Shown: one piece after another, positions 27,087-34,911 of the stretch
How positions within the stretch are numbered: the stretch's first letter is position 1
How the letters are laid out: the number at the start of each line of letters is the position of its first letter
Assembly: GCA_023150805.1 (NCBI GenBank)
Contig: JAKLKF010000036.1
Coordinates: forward strand, 1-57,325
Direction of reading: 5' to 3'
Length of the DNA: 57,325 nucleotides
Source: Myxococcota bacterium
Lineage (GTDB): Bacteria > Myxococcota_A > UBA796 > UBA2385
The notes under the pieces: generated by a model
Seen by the model: the letters and a program-made list of their open reading frames with translations, nothing else
What the model was told of the DNA's origin: nothing
Databases searched by the model: none
Position numbers and translations under genes: made by a program

Positions 27087-28104
27087 CCCGCCGCCGGCCC
27101 CCCACCGCCGCCAGGGCCGCCCAGGCCAGCGCGCCCCCCGCGCCGCCGGCCCGGTGCGCGCAGCCCTTGCCCTCCTCCTCGGTCAGCGTCGATCCCCCTC
27201 CCCCGTCGGCGCCTCCCCCGTCCGCGGTGCCCCCGTCGCCGGTGCCCCCGCCTCCGGAGTCGCCCGCCTCCCAGGGGTAGTCCAGGGCCGCCGTCTCCTC
27301 GAAGACGGTGCGGCGGGCCAGCTCCTGGAGCTGCGCCGCCCGGTCGGCGTCCACCTCCGCCGGGCGACTGTCCAGGCCCACCGGGCTGGCCCCGGTGATG
27401 GTGGCGTAGATCACGCAGGCCGCCAGGTAGCTGCCCGCGGGGCTGGGGTGGCTGCCGTCGCTGTCGTACAGGCCCCAGAACAGCCCGGAGGGGTCGAGCG
27501 CATCTCCCGTCTCCGCGGCCGTCTGTTCATGCGCCAGGGCGAAGGCCTGCCCGACCGGCGCCACCCAGGTCGGACGGGTCGGGGTCGAGGTGGCCGCCAC
27601 GTAGGCCAGGTAGCCGTCCGTGAGCCGGGCCTGCATGGTCTCGAAGTCCGGGTACAGGCTGGCGTTGTCCGGGTCGCCCTGCCGCCGGCCCCAGGTCAGG
27701 AAGAACACGGTCTGCGCCTCGTGCGCGGCGACCGCGGCGTCCAGGCCCACGGCGGCCGCGCGGCTGTCCACCCAGGTGGCCTCGGTCGTGGGGAAGCCGG
27801 GGATCTGGCTCTGCTCCTGCAGCAGCACCCAGCCGTGCGCCTGCGGCTCCGCGCCCAGCTCTTCGGCCCAGGCGGGGCCCGGCCCGCTGGCGCCGCCCTC
27901 GATCCGCTCCAGGTGGCCGGTGAAGGTCAGGCCACCCGCGGTCAGGCGGCGGGCGCTGTGGCTGCGGCCCTGGCCCTCGTCGAAGAGGGCCGCGACCAGG
28001 ACATCGAGCTGGTGGAAGTCGGTGTAGCTGTTGCCCAGGAGGAGGAGGTCCTCGGCCCGGGCGGGGGCGAGCAGCAGGCCCGACGCGAGCAGGATCGCCA
28101 GCAT
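27040..28104 (-). CDS. Secreted SGNH-like protein with MYXO-CTERM-like tail
   Basis: The 354-residue protein has a signal peptide (MLAILLASGLLLAPARAED), then LLLGNSYTDFHQ, an SGNH block I with asparagine before the serine, and a C-terminal SDGSHPSPAG block carrying the Asp/His pair. A Gly/Asp spacer (about 285-315) is followed by KGCAH, a small hydrophobic helix and GGRRR. That resembles the MYXO-CTERM sorting tail, in which the cysteine-containing anchor is processed for surface display. Its end overlaps the convergent methyltransferase gene by 47 bp. It sits 8 bp after the aldehyde dehydrogenase gene on the same strand. Confidence 0.78.
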   Translation of the reverse strand: MLAILLASGLLLAPARAEDLLLLGNSYTDFHQLDVLVAALFDEGQGRSHSARRLTAGGLTFTGHLERIEGGASGPGPAWAEELGAEPQAHGWVLLQEQSQIPGFPTTEATWVDSRAAAVGLDAAVAAHEAQTVFFLTWGRRQGDPDNASLYPDFETMQARLTDGYLAYVAATSTPTRPTWVAPVGQAFALAHEQTAAETGDALDPSGLFWGLYDSDGSHPSPAGSYLAACVIYATITGASPVGLDSRPAEVDADRAAQLQELARRTVFEETAALDYPWEAGDSGGGGTGDGGTADGGGADGGGGSTLTEEEGKGCAHRAGGAGGALAWAALAAVGGRRRATGGAPCRPGRDRRG

Positions 28105-28112
28105 GGGCGGAC

Positions 28113-29558
28113 CTACAGCGCCACGCAGACGTTGCGCTTCTCGCTGAAGAAGTCGAGCGACAGCTCGCCGCCTTCCCGCCCGACCCCGCTGTCCTTCATG
28201 CCGCCGAAGGGCACGCGCAGGTCGCGCAGCAGCCAGGTGTTGACCCAGACCATGCCCGTGTCCAGCGCGGCGCTGACGCGGTGGGCGCGGGAGAGGTCCC
28301 GCGTCCAGACGCTGGCGGCCAGGCCGTAGCGGGTGCCGTTGGCGATCTGCAGCGCCTGCTCCTCGCTGTCGAAGGGGTGGACGGTGACGACGGGGCCGAA
28401 GATCTCCTCCTGCGAGGTGCGGCAGGTGGGGGCCAGGCCGGTGATGACGGTCGGCTCGAAGAAGGCGCCCTGGTCGTAGGGTGCGGGCAGGGTCGGCCGC
28501 CGGCCGCCGGTGGCGATGGTCCCCCCCTCGTCCCGGGAGAGCTGCACATAGCCCTCGACCTTGTCCCGGTGGGCCAGGCTGACCAGCGCGCCCAGCTCGG
28601 TGGCCGGGTCCTGGGGCGGGCCGATCCGCATGGCCGAGACGGTGGCCACCAGCCGCTCGACGAAGGCGTCGTAGAGGGGGCGCTCCACCAGGATGCGGCT
28701 GCCGCACAGGCAGACCTGGCCCTGGTTGGTGAAGCCCGCGCGCACCGCCCCGGCGACGGCGGCGTCCAGGTCGGCGTCGGCGAAGACCAGGGTGGCGTTC
28801 TTGCCGCCCAGCTCCAGGGAGAGCTTCTTGAAGCGCGGGGCGGCGGCGGCGGCGACGGCGGCGCCGGTGGTGGTGCCGCCGGTGAAGGAGACGGCCTGCA
28901 CGCCCGGGTGCGCACACAGGGGGGCGCCCACCTCGGGCCCCAGGCCGTGCACCAGGTTGAACACCCCCGGCGGCAGGCCGACCTCGCCGAGGATCTCGCC
29001 CAATGCGGCCGCGGTGAGCGGCGTCAGCTCGCTGGGCTTGGCGACGACGGCGTTGCCCATGGCCAGGGCCGGCGCGGCCTTCCAGGAGAGCAGGTACAGC
29101 GGCAGGTTCCAGGGGGTGATCAGCGCGGCCACGCCGACCGGCCGGCGCAGGGTGTAGTTGAGCGCCTTGCCGTCCATGTCGTGGAAGCCCGCCTGCTGGT
29201 GGCGGACGGCGCCGGCGAAGAAGCGGAAGTTGGCGACGGCGCGCGGGATGTCGACGCGCTGGGCCAGCGAGACGGGCTTGCCGGTGTCCTGGCTCTCCAG
29301 GGTGGCCAGGGCGCCGGCGCGGGCCTCGATGGCGTCGGCGACGGCGTCGAGCAGGTCGGCGCGCGCGGCGGTGGGGGTCGCGGCCCAGGCGGGGGCGGCG
29401 CGCGTGGCGGCGTCGACCGCGGCGTCCACGTCCGCGGCGGTGGAGCGCGGGATCCGGGCGAGCAGCGCGCCGGTCGCCGGGTCGAGGTCGTCGAGCTGCT
29501 CGTCGGAGGCGGCGGGCAGCGAGCGGCCACCGACCAGGTTGCACAGGACGCGGGACAT
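28113..29558 (-). CDS. 2-aminomuconate / 2-hydroxymuconate semialdehyde dehydrogenase-like ALDH
   Basis: The 481-residue protein is strongly like human ALDH8A1 and bacterial AMSDH/HMSDH: DIPRAVANFRFFAG, TPWNLPLYLLSWK, LELGGKN, catalytic cysteine in NQGQVCLCGSRI, and PFGGMKDSGVGREGG. These enzymes oxidise semialdehydes from kynurenine breakdown or meta-cleavage of aromatics. It follows the LLM oxidoreductase and SDR genes on the same strand (gaps of 45 and 24 bp), which suggests one catabolic unit. No ring-cleavage dioxygenase is present in the window. Confidence 0.88.
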   Translation of the reverse strand: MSRVLCNLVGGRSLPAASDEQLDDLDPATGALLARIPRSTAADVDAAVDAATRAAPAWAATPTAARADLLDAVADAIEARAGALATLESQDTGKPVSLAQRVDIPRAVANFRFFAGAVRHQQAGFHDMDGKALNYTLRRPVGVAALITPWNLPLYLLSWKAAPALAMGNAVVAKPSELTPLTAAALGEILGEVGLPPGVFNLVHGLGPEVGAPLCAHPGVQAVSFTGGTTTGAAVAAAAAPRFKKLSLELGGKNATLVFADADLDAAVAGAVRAGFTNQGQVCLCGSRILVERPLYDAFVERLVATVSAMRIGPPQDPATELGALVSLAHRDKVEGYVQLSRDEGGTIATGGRRPTLPAPYDQGAFFEPTVITGLAPTCRTSQEEIFGPVVTVHPFDSEEQALQIANGTRYGLAASVWTRDLSRAHRVSAALDTGMVWVNTWLLRDLRVPFGGMKDSGVGREGGELSLDFFSEKRNVCVAL

Positions 29559-29603
29559 GGGGGCTCCGAGGGGTGCCGCCAGCCTATCCGCGCGCCACCG
29601 CGC

Positions 29604-30839
29604 TCACCCCTGCAGCTCGGCCACCCGGGGCGCCACCTTCTCCCAGAAGGCGGCCATGTCGGCGATCACCCGGTCGCTGTCGTGGTTGAAGAAGTCGAAC
29701 CACAGCATCAGCCGGTCGTCGCGGTGGAAGCGCTCGGCCACCTGGGCGGCGACCTGGTCCACGTCTCCGATGACGGCGTTGTCGGCGGCGCGCTCGACCT
29801 TGGCCGGGTCGATGGTGCCCTCCAGCGCCGTCCAGTAGGCGGAGAGCGCCGCGCGCGCCTCGGCCTGGGCGGCCTGGGACCGGCTCTGCGGGGTCAGGCC
29901 CGGCTGGTCGTTGAGGAAGACCATGACGGTGCGCGGCATGTACTCGCGCCGCCAGGGGCCGCCGTCCTGGTGGTAGGCGCGGGCCATGCGGGCGTGGGTC
30001 TGGTCGATGACGGCGGGCTGGGTGATCGACAGGTTGAAGACCTTGACCGGGCGGTACTGGTTCAGGTCCTCCTGCAGGGCCGGGTCGTGGCTGCCCACGA
30101 CCAGGTCGACCAGCTCCTGGCGCCAGTCCTGGGGGATGATCTTGAGCGGCTCGAAGGGGAAGCGCCGGGCGATGGGGATGCGGTCGAGGGCGGTGCGACC
30201 GACGGCGCGGGCGGCGTCCTGCACGGCGGCCCAGTCGGCGTCGCTGCGGAAGGCGGCGCGGGTGAGCACGCTCTCCCGGACCTGGTCGCTCTCCAGGACC
30301 TCGCCGTTGAGCAGCCGGAGGAAGATCTCGCTGGCCTCGGCGAAGACCATGCCCTTGAGCGCGGGCCAGGCGGCCTGCTCCAGCGCGTCGCGGGGGCCCA
30401 CGCCGTAGGCGCGGTTCATGAAGTCGAAGCGGCCGGCCGAGAAGCCGATGCGCAGGCGGCGGCGCTCGGCGGGATCCAGGCCGTGCAGGCTGGCGAAGGT
30501 GGCGACCTGCTCGGCGCGCGCCACGGGGCCGCCGTTGCACAGCAGGTTCATGATGGCGCTGCCGACCTCGATGCGGTCGGTGCGGGCGAAGACCAGGTGG
30601 GCGAGCTGGAAGATGTCGTTGTTCAGCCCGACCTCGCCCCGCCAGTGGGGCACGACCGGCTGGCGGTGCAGCTTCTGGACCTGGGTGGAGAGGTGGCTCA
30701 TCGCCACCCAGGCGCAGCCGTAGCCCAGGCGATCGGCGGCCTGGACCTGCTGGAAGAAGCTGCGCCACATCTGGGCTTCGGACGGCAGCAGGCCGTCGAC
30801 CGGCGTCTGGCTGATGCTGAAGAAGACGTCGTAGTGCAC
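29604..30839 (-). CDS. LLM-class (luciferase-like) flavin-dependent oxidoreductase
   Basis: The 411-residue protein starts at GTG 30839 with HYDVFFSISQTPVDG. It has the TIM-barrel pattern of bacterial luciferase-family monooxygenases: an N-terminal strand, the VPHWRGE region, a LRIGFSAGRFDF segment and the C-terminal GDVDQVAAQVAERF. The enzyme should use reduced FMN or F420 and oxygen on a small substrate. It lies between the SDR and the semialdehyde dehydrogenase genes, all on the reverse strand. Confidence 0.85.
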   Translation of the reverse strand: MHYDVFFSISQTPVDGLLPSEAQMWRSFFQQVQAADRLGYGCAWVAMSHLSTQVQKLHRQPVVPHWRGEVGLNNDIFQLAHLVFARTDRIEVGSAIMNLLCNGGPVARAEQVATFASLHGLDPAERRRLRIGFSAGRFDFMNRAYGVGPRDALEQAAWPALKGMVFAEASEIFLRLLNGEVLESDQVRESVLTRAAFRSDADWAAVQDAARAVGRTALDRIPIARRFPFEPLKIIPQDWRQELVDLVVGSHDPALQEDLNQYRPVKVFNLSITQPAVIDQTHARMARAYHQDGGPWRREYMPRTVMVFLNDQPGLTPQSRSQAAQAEARAALSAYWTALEGTIDPAKVERAADNAVIGDVDQVAAQVAERFHRDDRLMLWFDFFNHDSDRVIADMAAFWEKVAPRVAELQG

Positions 30840-30863
30840 GGGGTCCCCAGGGCCGCGAGGGGT

Positions 30864-31649
30864 TCAGATCGAGCGCAGGCGCCCGCCGTCGACGGCGATG
30901 CTCTGCCCCCGCACGAAGCTGGCGGCGGGAGCGCAGAGGAAGGCGACCATGGCGGCGATCTCCTCGGGGCGCGCGACCCGCCGCTCGGGGGTCGCTGCCT
31001 CCCAGGCGGCCCAGATGGCGGCCTTCGTCGTGCCCTGCCGCGCGGCGCGCGCCTCGGCCAGGCTGTGCAGGCGCTCGGTGTCGGTGAAGCCGGGCAGCAC
31101 GTTGTTGATGGTCAGCCCGGGCGGCAGCTCGTCGGAGAGGGTCTTGGCCCAGCTCGCCATGGCGCCGCGCACGGTGTTGCTCACCCCCAGGCCGGCGATG
31201 GGCTCGCGGACCGAGGTGCTGACGATGTTGACGATCCGGCCGTAGCCGGCGGCGGCCATGCCGGGCACCAGCAGGCGGGCCAGGCTGTGGCTGGCCAGCA
31301 CGTGGCGGCCGAAGGCGTCCTCGAGCTGGTCGGTGCCGGCCTCCAGCAGGGGGCCGCCGGGGGGGCCGCCGGCGTTGTTGACCAGCACGTGCACGGGGCC
31401 GTGGGCGTCCAGGTGGGCGCGCACGGCGGGCTCGATGCCGGCGCGGTGATCGAGGTCCACGACCAGGGCGTGGGCCTGGGGCGCGCCGCCCGCGCGCAGG
31501 GCGGGGAGCAGCGCGTCGAGCGCCTCCGCCCGCCGTGCCAGCACGGTCACCGCCGCGCCGAGCCCGGCCAGCTCCAGCGCCACCGCCTTGCCGATGCCCG
31601 CGCTGCCGCCGCAGACGAGCGCATGCTTGCCCGAGAGGGAGAGGTCCAT
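30864..31649 (-). CDS. SDR-fold protein with substituted catalytic residues
   Basis: The 261-residue protein has an intact cofactor loop (GGSAGIGKAV, about 14-23), the NNAGG motif and S144. The usual catalytic Tyr-x3-Lys is replaced: S157 stands where Tyr is expected and R161 where Lys is expected (GVSNTVRGAM). I have seen a similar SNxxR pattern in a branch of FabG-like SDRs, so it is probably a fixed subfamily rather than decay. Catalysis by the standard mechanism is unlikely. It heads the SDR-LLM-ALDH gene set. Confidence 0.82.
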   Translation of the reverse strand: MDLSLSGKHALVCGGSAGIGKAVALELAGLGAAVTVLARRAEALDALLPALRAGGAPQAHALVVDLDHRAGIEPAVRAHLDAHGPVHVLVNNAGGPPGGPLLEAGTDQLEDAFGRHVLASHSLARLLVPGMAAAGYGRIVNIVSTSVREPIAGLGVSNTVRGAMASWAKTLSDELPPGLTINNVLPGFTDTERLHSLAEARAARQGTTKAAIWAAWEAATPERRVARPEEIAAMVAFLCAPAASFVRGQSIAVDGGRLRSI

Positions 31650-31681
31650 GGCCTGGGCCTATGCGACCCCCTCGCCGGCCG

Positions 31682-32236
31682 CTACAGCGTGCGCGGGCCG
31701 CGCTTGATCTTCTCCAGCACCTCGCGCGCCTTGGGGGCGTCGGGGTGGTCCTCGGCCGCGGCGGCCTGCTCCAGCGCCTCGATCGCCTCCTTGCGGCGGC
31801 CGGTCACCCGCAGCAGCACGCCCAGGTTGTAGAGGGCGGCCACGTCGCCCGGCTTCATGCGCAGGGCCTCGCGGTAGGCGGCCTCGGCGGCCTCGACCTC
31901 GCCGTCCATGTACAGCTCGATGCCCTGGGCGACCTTCTCCTCGGCGTCGTGGACCAGCTCGACCTCGATGACGGTCCGGGCGCCCAGGTTGACGACCAGG
32001 GCGCGCAGCAGGCCGGCGTACCAGAAGGTGATGGCCTCGGTCGCGACGAAGACCCCCAGCGGGATGTCCTTCATCAGCGGCTTGCCCTTGTACTTGATGC
32101 GGACCTTGGTGTAGCGGCCCTGGTCGACCAGCTCCTTGACCTTGGCCGTGAGGTTGCGGACCGACTCGTCGATGCGCTCGGGGTCGACCTCGATGCGGAA
32201 GTTCTCGAACAGGTTCTTGGGCGTGGGATCGGCCAT
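31682..32236 (-). CDS. DUF4342-like domain fused to TPR repeats
   Basis: The 184-residue protein has an N-terminal part (about 1-95) with VRNLTAKVKELVDQG, basic strands and a hydrophobic stretch, matching the shape of DUF4342, a small domain normally found alone. After it come two or more TPR helical pairs (about 100-180; AEAAYREALRMKPGD and ALYNLGVLLR). TPRs suggest a scaffold role. Start taken at ATG 32236 (MADPTPKN), the first residue of the conserved region; an upstream ATG would read through a 16-bp tandem repeat at 32296-32337. Confidence 0.7.
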   Translation of the reverse strand: MADPTPKNLFENFRIEVDPERIDESVRNLTAKVKELVDQGRYTKVRIKYKGKPLMKDIPLGVFVATEAITFWYAGLLRALVVNLGARTVIEVELVHDAEEKVAQGIELYMDGEVEAAEAAYREALRMKPGDVAALYNLGVLLRVTGRRKEAIEALEQAAAAEDHPDAPKAREVLEKIKRGPRTL

Positions 32237-32295
32237 GGCGCACCGGGGGAGGAGGGACCTCGCCAGCATGGGCGCCGGCAGAGGAGGCGGCAAGG

Positions 32296-32337
32296 GGCAG
32301 GCGTGCAACGCGGCAGGCATGCAACGCGGCAGGCGGG
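32296..32337. repeat. 16-bp tandem repeat, two full copies and a part
   Basis: Units GGCAGGCGTGCAACGC (32296-32311) and GGCAGGCATGCAACGC (32312-32327) are followed by a partial GGCAGGCGGG. They lie 60-100 bp upstream of the TPR gene start. The unit length equals that of the unrelated array before pyrF. Confidence 0.85.
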
Positions 32338-32372
32338 CGCGGGATTGCAGGGCCCCGACGATCCGGGCCCCG

Positions 32373-33086
32373 TCAGATGAGGGAGTAGCCCCCGTCGGCG
32401 ACCAGGGTCTGGCCGGTGATCCAGGCGGCGTCGGGGCTGGCCAGCAGGGCGACGGCGGCGGCGATGTCGGCGGGCGTGCCCAGGCGGCCCAGGGGGGTGC
32501 GCGCCAGGGCGGCCTGCACCATGGCCGGGCCCTCGGGGAAGTGCCGCAGGGCGTCGGTGTCGACCAGGCCGCCGCAGACCGTGTTCACGCGGATGCGCCG
32601 CGGGGCCAGCTCGACGGCGAGCTGGCGGGTCAGGGCCTCGATCCCCGCCTTGGCGGCGCCCATGGCGGCGTAGCCGGGCACGAAGGAGCGGCTGCCCAGG
32701 CTGGAGATGCCGATGACGGCGGCGCCCTCGGCCAGGGGGCACAGCTTCGTGAGCAGCCAGAAGGGGCGCAGCGAGCTCTCCAGGGTCAGGTCCCAGTGGG
32801 CCGTGCGGAGCTGGTCGAAGGGCTTGAGCGCGCCGATGGCCGCGTTGTGGACCAGGACGTCGACGCGGTCGAGGACGCCGGCCAGCCGCTTGAGGTCCGC
32901 CTCGCTGCGCACGTTGGCCTGGACCAGGTGGGCGGTGGCCCCCGCGGCGGCGACGGCGGCGGCGCTCTGCTCGGCGGCGTCCTGGTCCTGCAGGTAGTTG
33001 ATCACCACCTGGCCGCCCGGCACGGCCAGGCGAGCGGCGATGGCGCGGCCGATGCCGCGGGAGCTGCCGGTGACCAGGACGTTCAT
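32373..33086 (-). CDS. fabL: FabL-type enoyl-ACP reductase (SDR superfamily)
   Basis: The 237-residue protein has cofactor loop TGSSRGIGRA (6-15). Its Tyr-Lys spacing is Y139-x6-K146 (YAAMGAAK), as in enoyl-ACP reductases, not the Y-x3-K of FabG. The stretch after it (LAVELAPRRIRVNTVCGG, VDTDALRHFP, and C-terminal GQTLVADGGYSL) closely follows Bacillus FabL. It should reduce trans-2-enoyl-ACP with NADPH in the last step of fatty-acid elongation, and FabL is insensitive to triclosan in other bacteria. FabL homologues are known in deltaproteobacteria/myxobacteria. Confidence 0.8.
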   Translation of the reverse strand: MNVLVTGSSRGIGRAIAARLAVPGGQVVINYLQDQDAAEQSAAAVAAAGATAHLVQANVRSEADLKRLAGVLDRVDVLVHNAAIGALKPFDQLRTAHWDLTLESSLRPFWLLTKLCPLAEGAAVIGISSLGSRSFVPGYAAMGAAKAGIEALTRQLAVELAPRRIRVNTVCGGLVDTDALRHFPEGPAMVQAALARTPLGRLGTPADIAAAVALLASPDAAWITGQTLVADGGYSLI

Positions 33087-33167
33087 GCGAGGGCTCCGTT
33101 GCGCCGGGGGGACGAGGGGGGGCAGGGCCAGCTAATCCCCACGGGCAGGCCCGACCCGCGCGGAGGC

Positions 33168-33195
33168 TTGCCCGGTGCGGCGCAGCGTTTATGCT
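33168..33195 (+). promoter_or_regulatory. Candidate sigma-70-type promoter for the small lipoprotein gene
   Basis: TTGCCC at 33168-33173 and TATGCT at 33190-33195 are separated by 16 bases, each matching four of six consensus positions. The ATG at 33220 would have a leader of about 17 bases. The call rests on pattern only. Confidence 0.4.
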
Positions 33196-33219
33196 CCCCG
33201 CTCCCTCGGGAGGCTCCCC

Positions 33220-33579
33220 ATGACGCGCCCCTTCGCCGCCCGCCGCCACGGCCTGGCCCTCGGCCTGCTGGCAGCCACCCTGGTCGGGGGCTGCGGGGGC
33301 AGCCGGGAGCTGGGCGATCCGGCGCCGCCGCCGACGACGCCGCCGGAGCTGACCCACGCGCTGCAGGCGACCGACGAGGCGACCGTCGTAGCGCCGACCG
33401 CCACCGGCGACGTCACCGGCGACGTCACCGGCGACGCCACCGCGGCGCCCGCCGCGCCGGACCCGAGCGCCCCCGGCCCCAGCGACGCCTCCCCCGCCAC
33501 GACCGACCCGGCCCCCGCCGCGCCGGCCCCGGCCGCCGGGGAGCCTGCGCCCGCCGCTCCGCCGCCCCCCGCACCCTGA
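33220..33579 (+). CDS. Small Pro/Ala-rich lipoprotein
   Basis: The 119-residue protein has a signal peptide ending LVGGC (lipobox) and then a low-complexity body rich in Pro, Ala, Thr and Asp, including GDVTGDVTGDA repeats. No fold is expected beyond a disordered stalk or spacer. GGAGG lies upstream of ATG 33220. It precedes the SinR/Cas2-like gene by 43 bp. The function is unknown. Confidence 0.7.
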   Translation: MTRPFAARRHGLALGLLAATLVGGCGGSRELGDPAPPPTTPPELTHALQATDEATVVAPTATGDVTGDVTGDATAAPAAPDPSAPGPSDASPATTDPAPAAPAPAAGEPAPAAPPPPAP

Positions 33580-33622
33580 CCCTCCCCGCACCAGCGGCTC
33601 GGCCGCCTCGGAGCCCACCCCC

Positions 33623-33913
33623 ATGATGTACGTCATCCTCTTCCACGTCGAGAACGGCGACCCCGTCGTCACCGAGCGCCTGGCCGCCGCCATCAAGACG
33701 ATGGGCAACTGGTCGAACCGGGTCCCCGGGAGCTGGCTGCTCGAGACCAACACCAGCGCCCGCCGCATCCGCGACCACCTCAAGCAGTTCATGGGCGAGC
33801 GGGATCGCCTCTTCGTCGCGCGCATCAGCCGCAACTGGGCCGGCCGCAACATGGGCCAGGGCTTCCCCGAGTGGATGGGGCGCCGCGAGTTCGGCGACTT
33901 CCCCAACGGCTGA
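33623..33913 (+). CDS. Small SinR/Cas2-like protein, orphan
   Basis: The 96-residue protein begins MMYVILFHVE, an opening beta strand, continues with a helix (AAAIKTMGNW), VPGSWLLETN, a helix RIRDHLKQFM, then DRLFVARISRNWAGRNM. This order resembles small ferredoxin-like SinR-family proteins related to Cas2/VapD folds, where the strand VWLL and DRLFV appear. The metal-binding Asp of Cas2 is not conserved in the first strand. There is no CRISPR array or cas1 nearby, so a CRISPR role is unlikely. Family assignment is from pattern memory and is moderate. Confidence 0.6.
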   Translation: MMYVILFHVENGDPVVTERLAAAIKTMGNWSNRVPGSWLLETNTSARRIRDHLKQFMGERDRLFVARISRNWAGRNMGQGFPEWMGRREFGDFPNG

Positions 33914-33963
33914 TCCGGCCGCCCTCGGGGATCCGGACGACCCGGGTCCCCGACCGCGGACGC

Positions 33964-34800
33964 TCAGCCGCCCGTGGCCTCGCCGCCGCCGGCCGGCGCC
34001 TCGGGCGCGAAGGAGCGGCCCATGTCCACGATGAACATGCGCTTGTCCTGCTCGCCGTACAGCGCGTAGCGGCCCTCGGGCAGCGCGTCGTGCGGGATGT
34101 AGTGCACGATGCGGTCGCCCGCGGTCACGACCTTGATCTTGGAGGGGTCGACCGAGACCTCCATCTTCTCCCACTCGGTGTCGGAGACGAACTTCACGCC
34201 GACCCACACGTGGTCGGAGATGGACCCGTCCACGAAGGTGCGCTTGCCGGGATCGGCGAGCAGGGGCCGCCACTGCAGGCGATCGACGTTCGACTTGCCC
34301 GAGATCACGAACCAGTCACCGGGGTTCACCGTGCGGACCTTGCCCGTGGGCTTCATCTCCGGGTAGGCGACCTTCATCGACGGATCGTCGATCTTCACCT
34401 CGTACTTGATGTCCGAGAAGGTGCGGACCATCGACAGCTCGTCGTTGCTCAGCACGTAGATCCCGTCGCCGTTGGGGGCCCGCCAGGCCTTGAGCTGCAC
34501 GCCCTGGGTCTGGGCCCCACCGTCCACGGTGGGCGCACCCTCGAGCATGAGCGACTCGTCGCTGAGCGCGAGGTGGTAGCTGTTGCCCGCGCAGAGCTTG
34601 GCGATGCTGAAGTTGCCCGAGGCGTCGGCGGTGGCCTCCTTCGCCGCGCAGGTCATGTCCGTGGCGCCTTCGGTCTTGACGATGACGCGCAGATCGCCGC
34701 GAGGCTGGCCGGAGAAGCCGTCCACGATCGTGCCGCTGAAGGAGCCGCCGGGAGCGCAGGCCGCGAGGGCGAGGAGCAGGGGAACCAGGGTGAGCCGCAT
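33964..34800 (-). CDS. Lipoprotein with carboxypeptidase-regulatory-like beta domain
   Basis: The 278-residue protein has a leader ending LAAC (lipobox) followed by SFSGTIVDGFSGQPRGDLRV, the opening of a carboxypeptidase-regulatory-like/Ig domain. The remaining about 180 residues (DDPSMKVAYPEMKP and onward to EGRYALYGEQD) form an unidentified beta-rich domain. ATG 34800 is preceded by AAGGAGG, so it is preferred over an upstream in-frame ATG at 34836. A candidate promoter lies at 34835-34862. Confidence 0.8.
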   Translation of the reverse strand: MRLTLVPLLLALAACAPGGSFSGTIVDGFSGQPRGDLRVIVKTEGATDMTCAAKEATADASGNFSIAKLCAGNSYHLALSDESLMLEGAPTVDGGAQTQGVQLKAWRAPNGDGIYVLSNDELSMVRTFSDIKYEVKIDDPSMKVAYPEMKPTGKVRTVNPGDWFVISGKSNVDRLQWRPLLADPGKRTFVDGSISDHVWVGVKFVSDTEWEKMEVSVDPSKIKVVTAGDRIVHYIPHDALPEGRYALYGEQDKRMFIVDMGRSFAPEAPAGGGEATGG

Positions 34801-34834
34801 GAGCCGCCTCCTTGAGGGTGAGAGTGCTCCGGTC

Positions 34835-34862
34835 ATCCTATGTCAACGAGACGCAAAGACAA
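34835..34862 (-). promoter_or_regulatory. Candidate sigma-70-type promoter for the beta-domain lipoprotein
   Basis: On the reverse strand, TTGTCT at 34862-34857 and TAGGAT at 34840-34835 are separated by 16 bases, in a locally AT-rich stretch that stands out here. This would start transcription about 28 bases before ATG 34800. It lies after the pyrF stop. Confidence 0.45.
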
Positions 34863-34911
34863 CGTGCAGACGGAAGCAAACCGCGCCAGCGAGGCCGAAG
34901 TGTCGCAGGCC

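Noticed and set aside
32373..33086. FabG (3-oxoacyl-ACP reductase)
   Set aside because: Tyr and Lys are six residues apart (Y139, K146), as in enoyl reductases, and the C-terminal half follows FabL.
33623..33913. cas2 of a CRISPR system
   Set aside because: No repeats, cas1 or other cas genes are present and the key Asp is not conserved.
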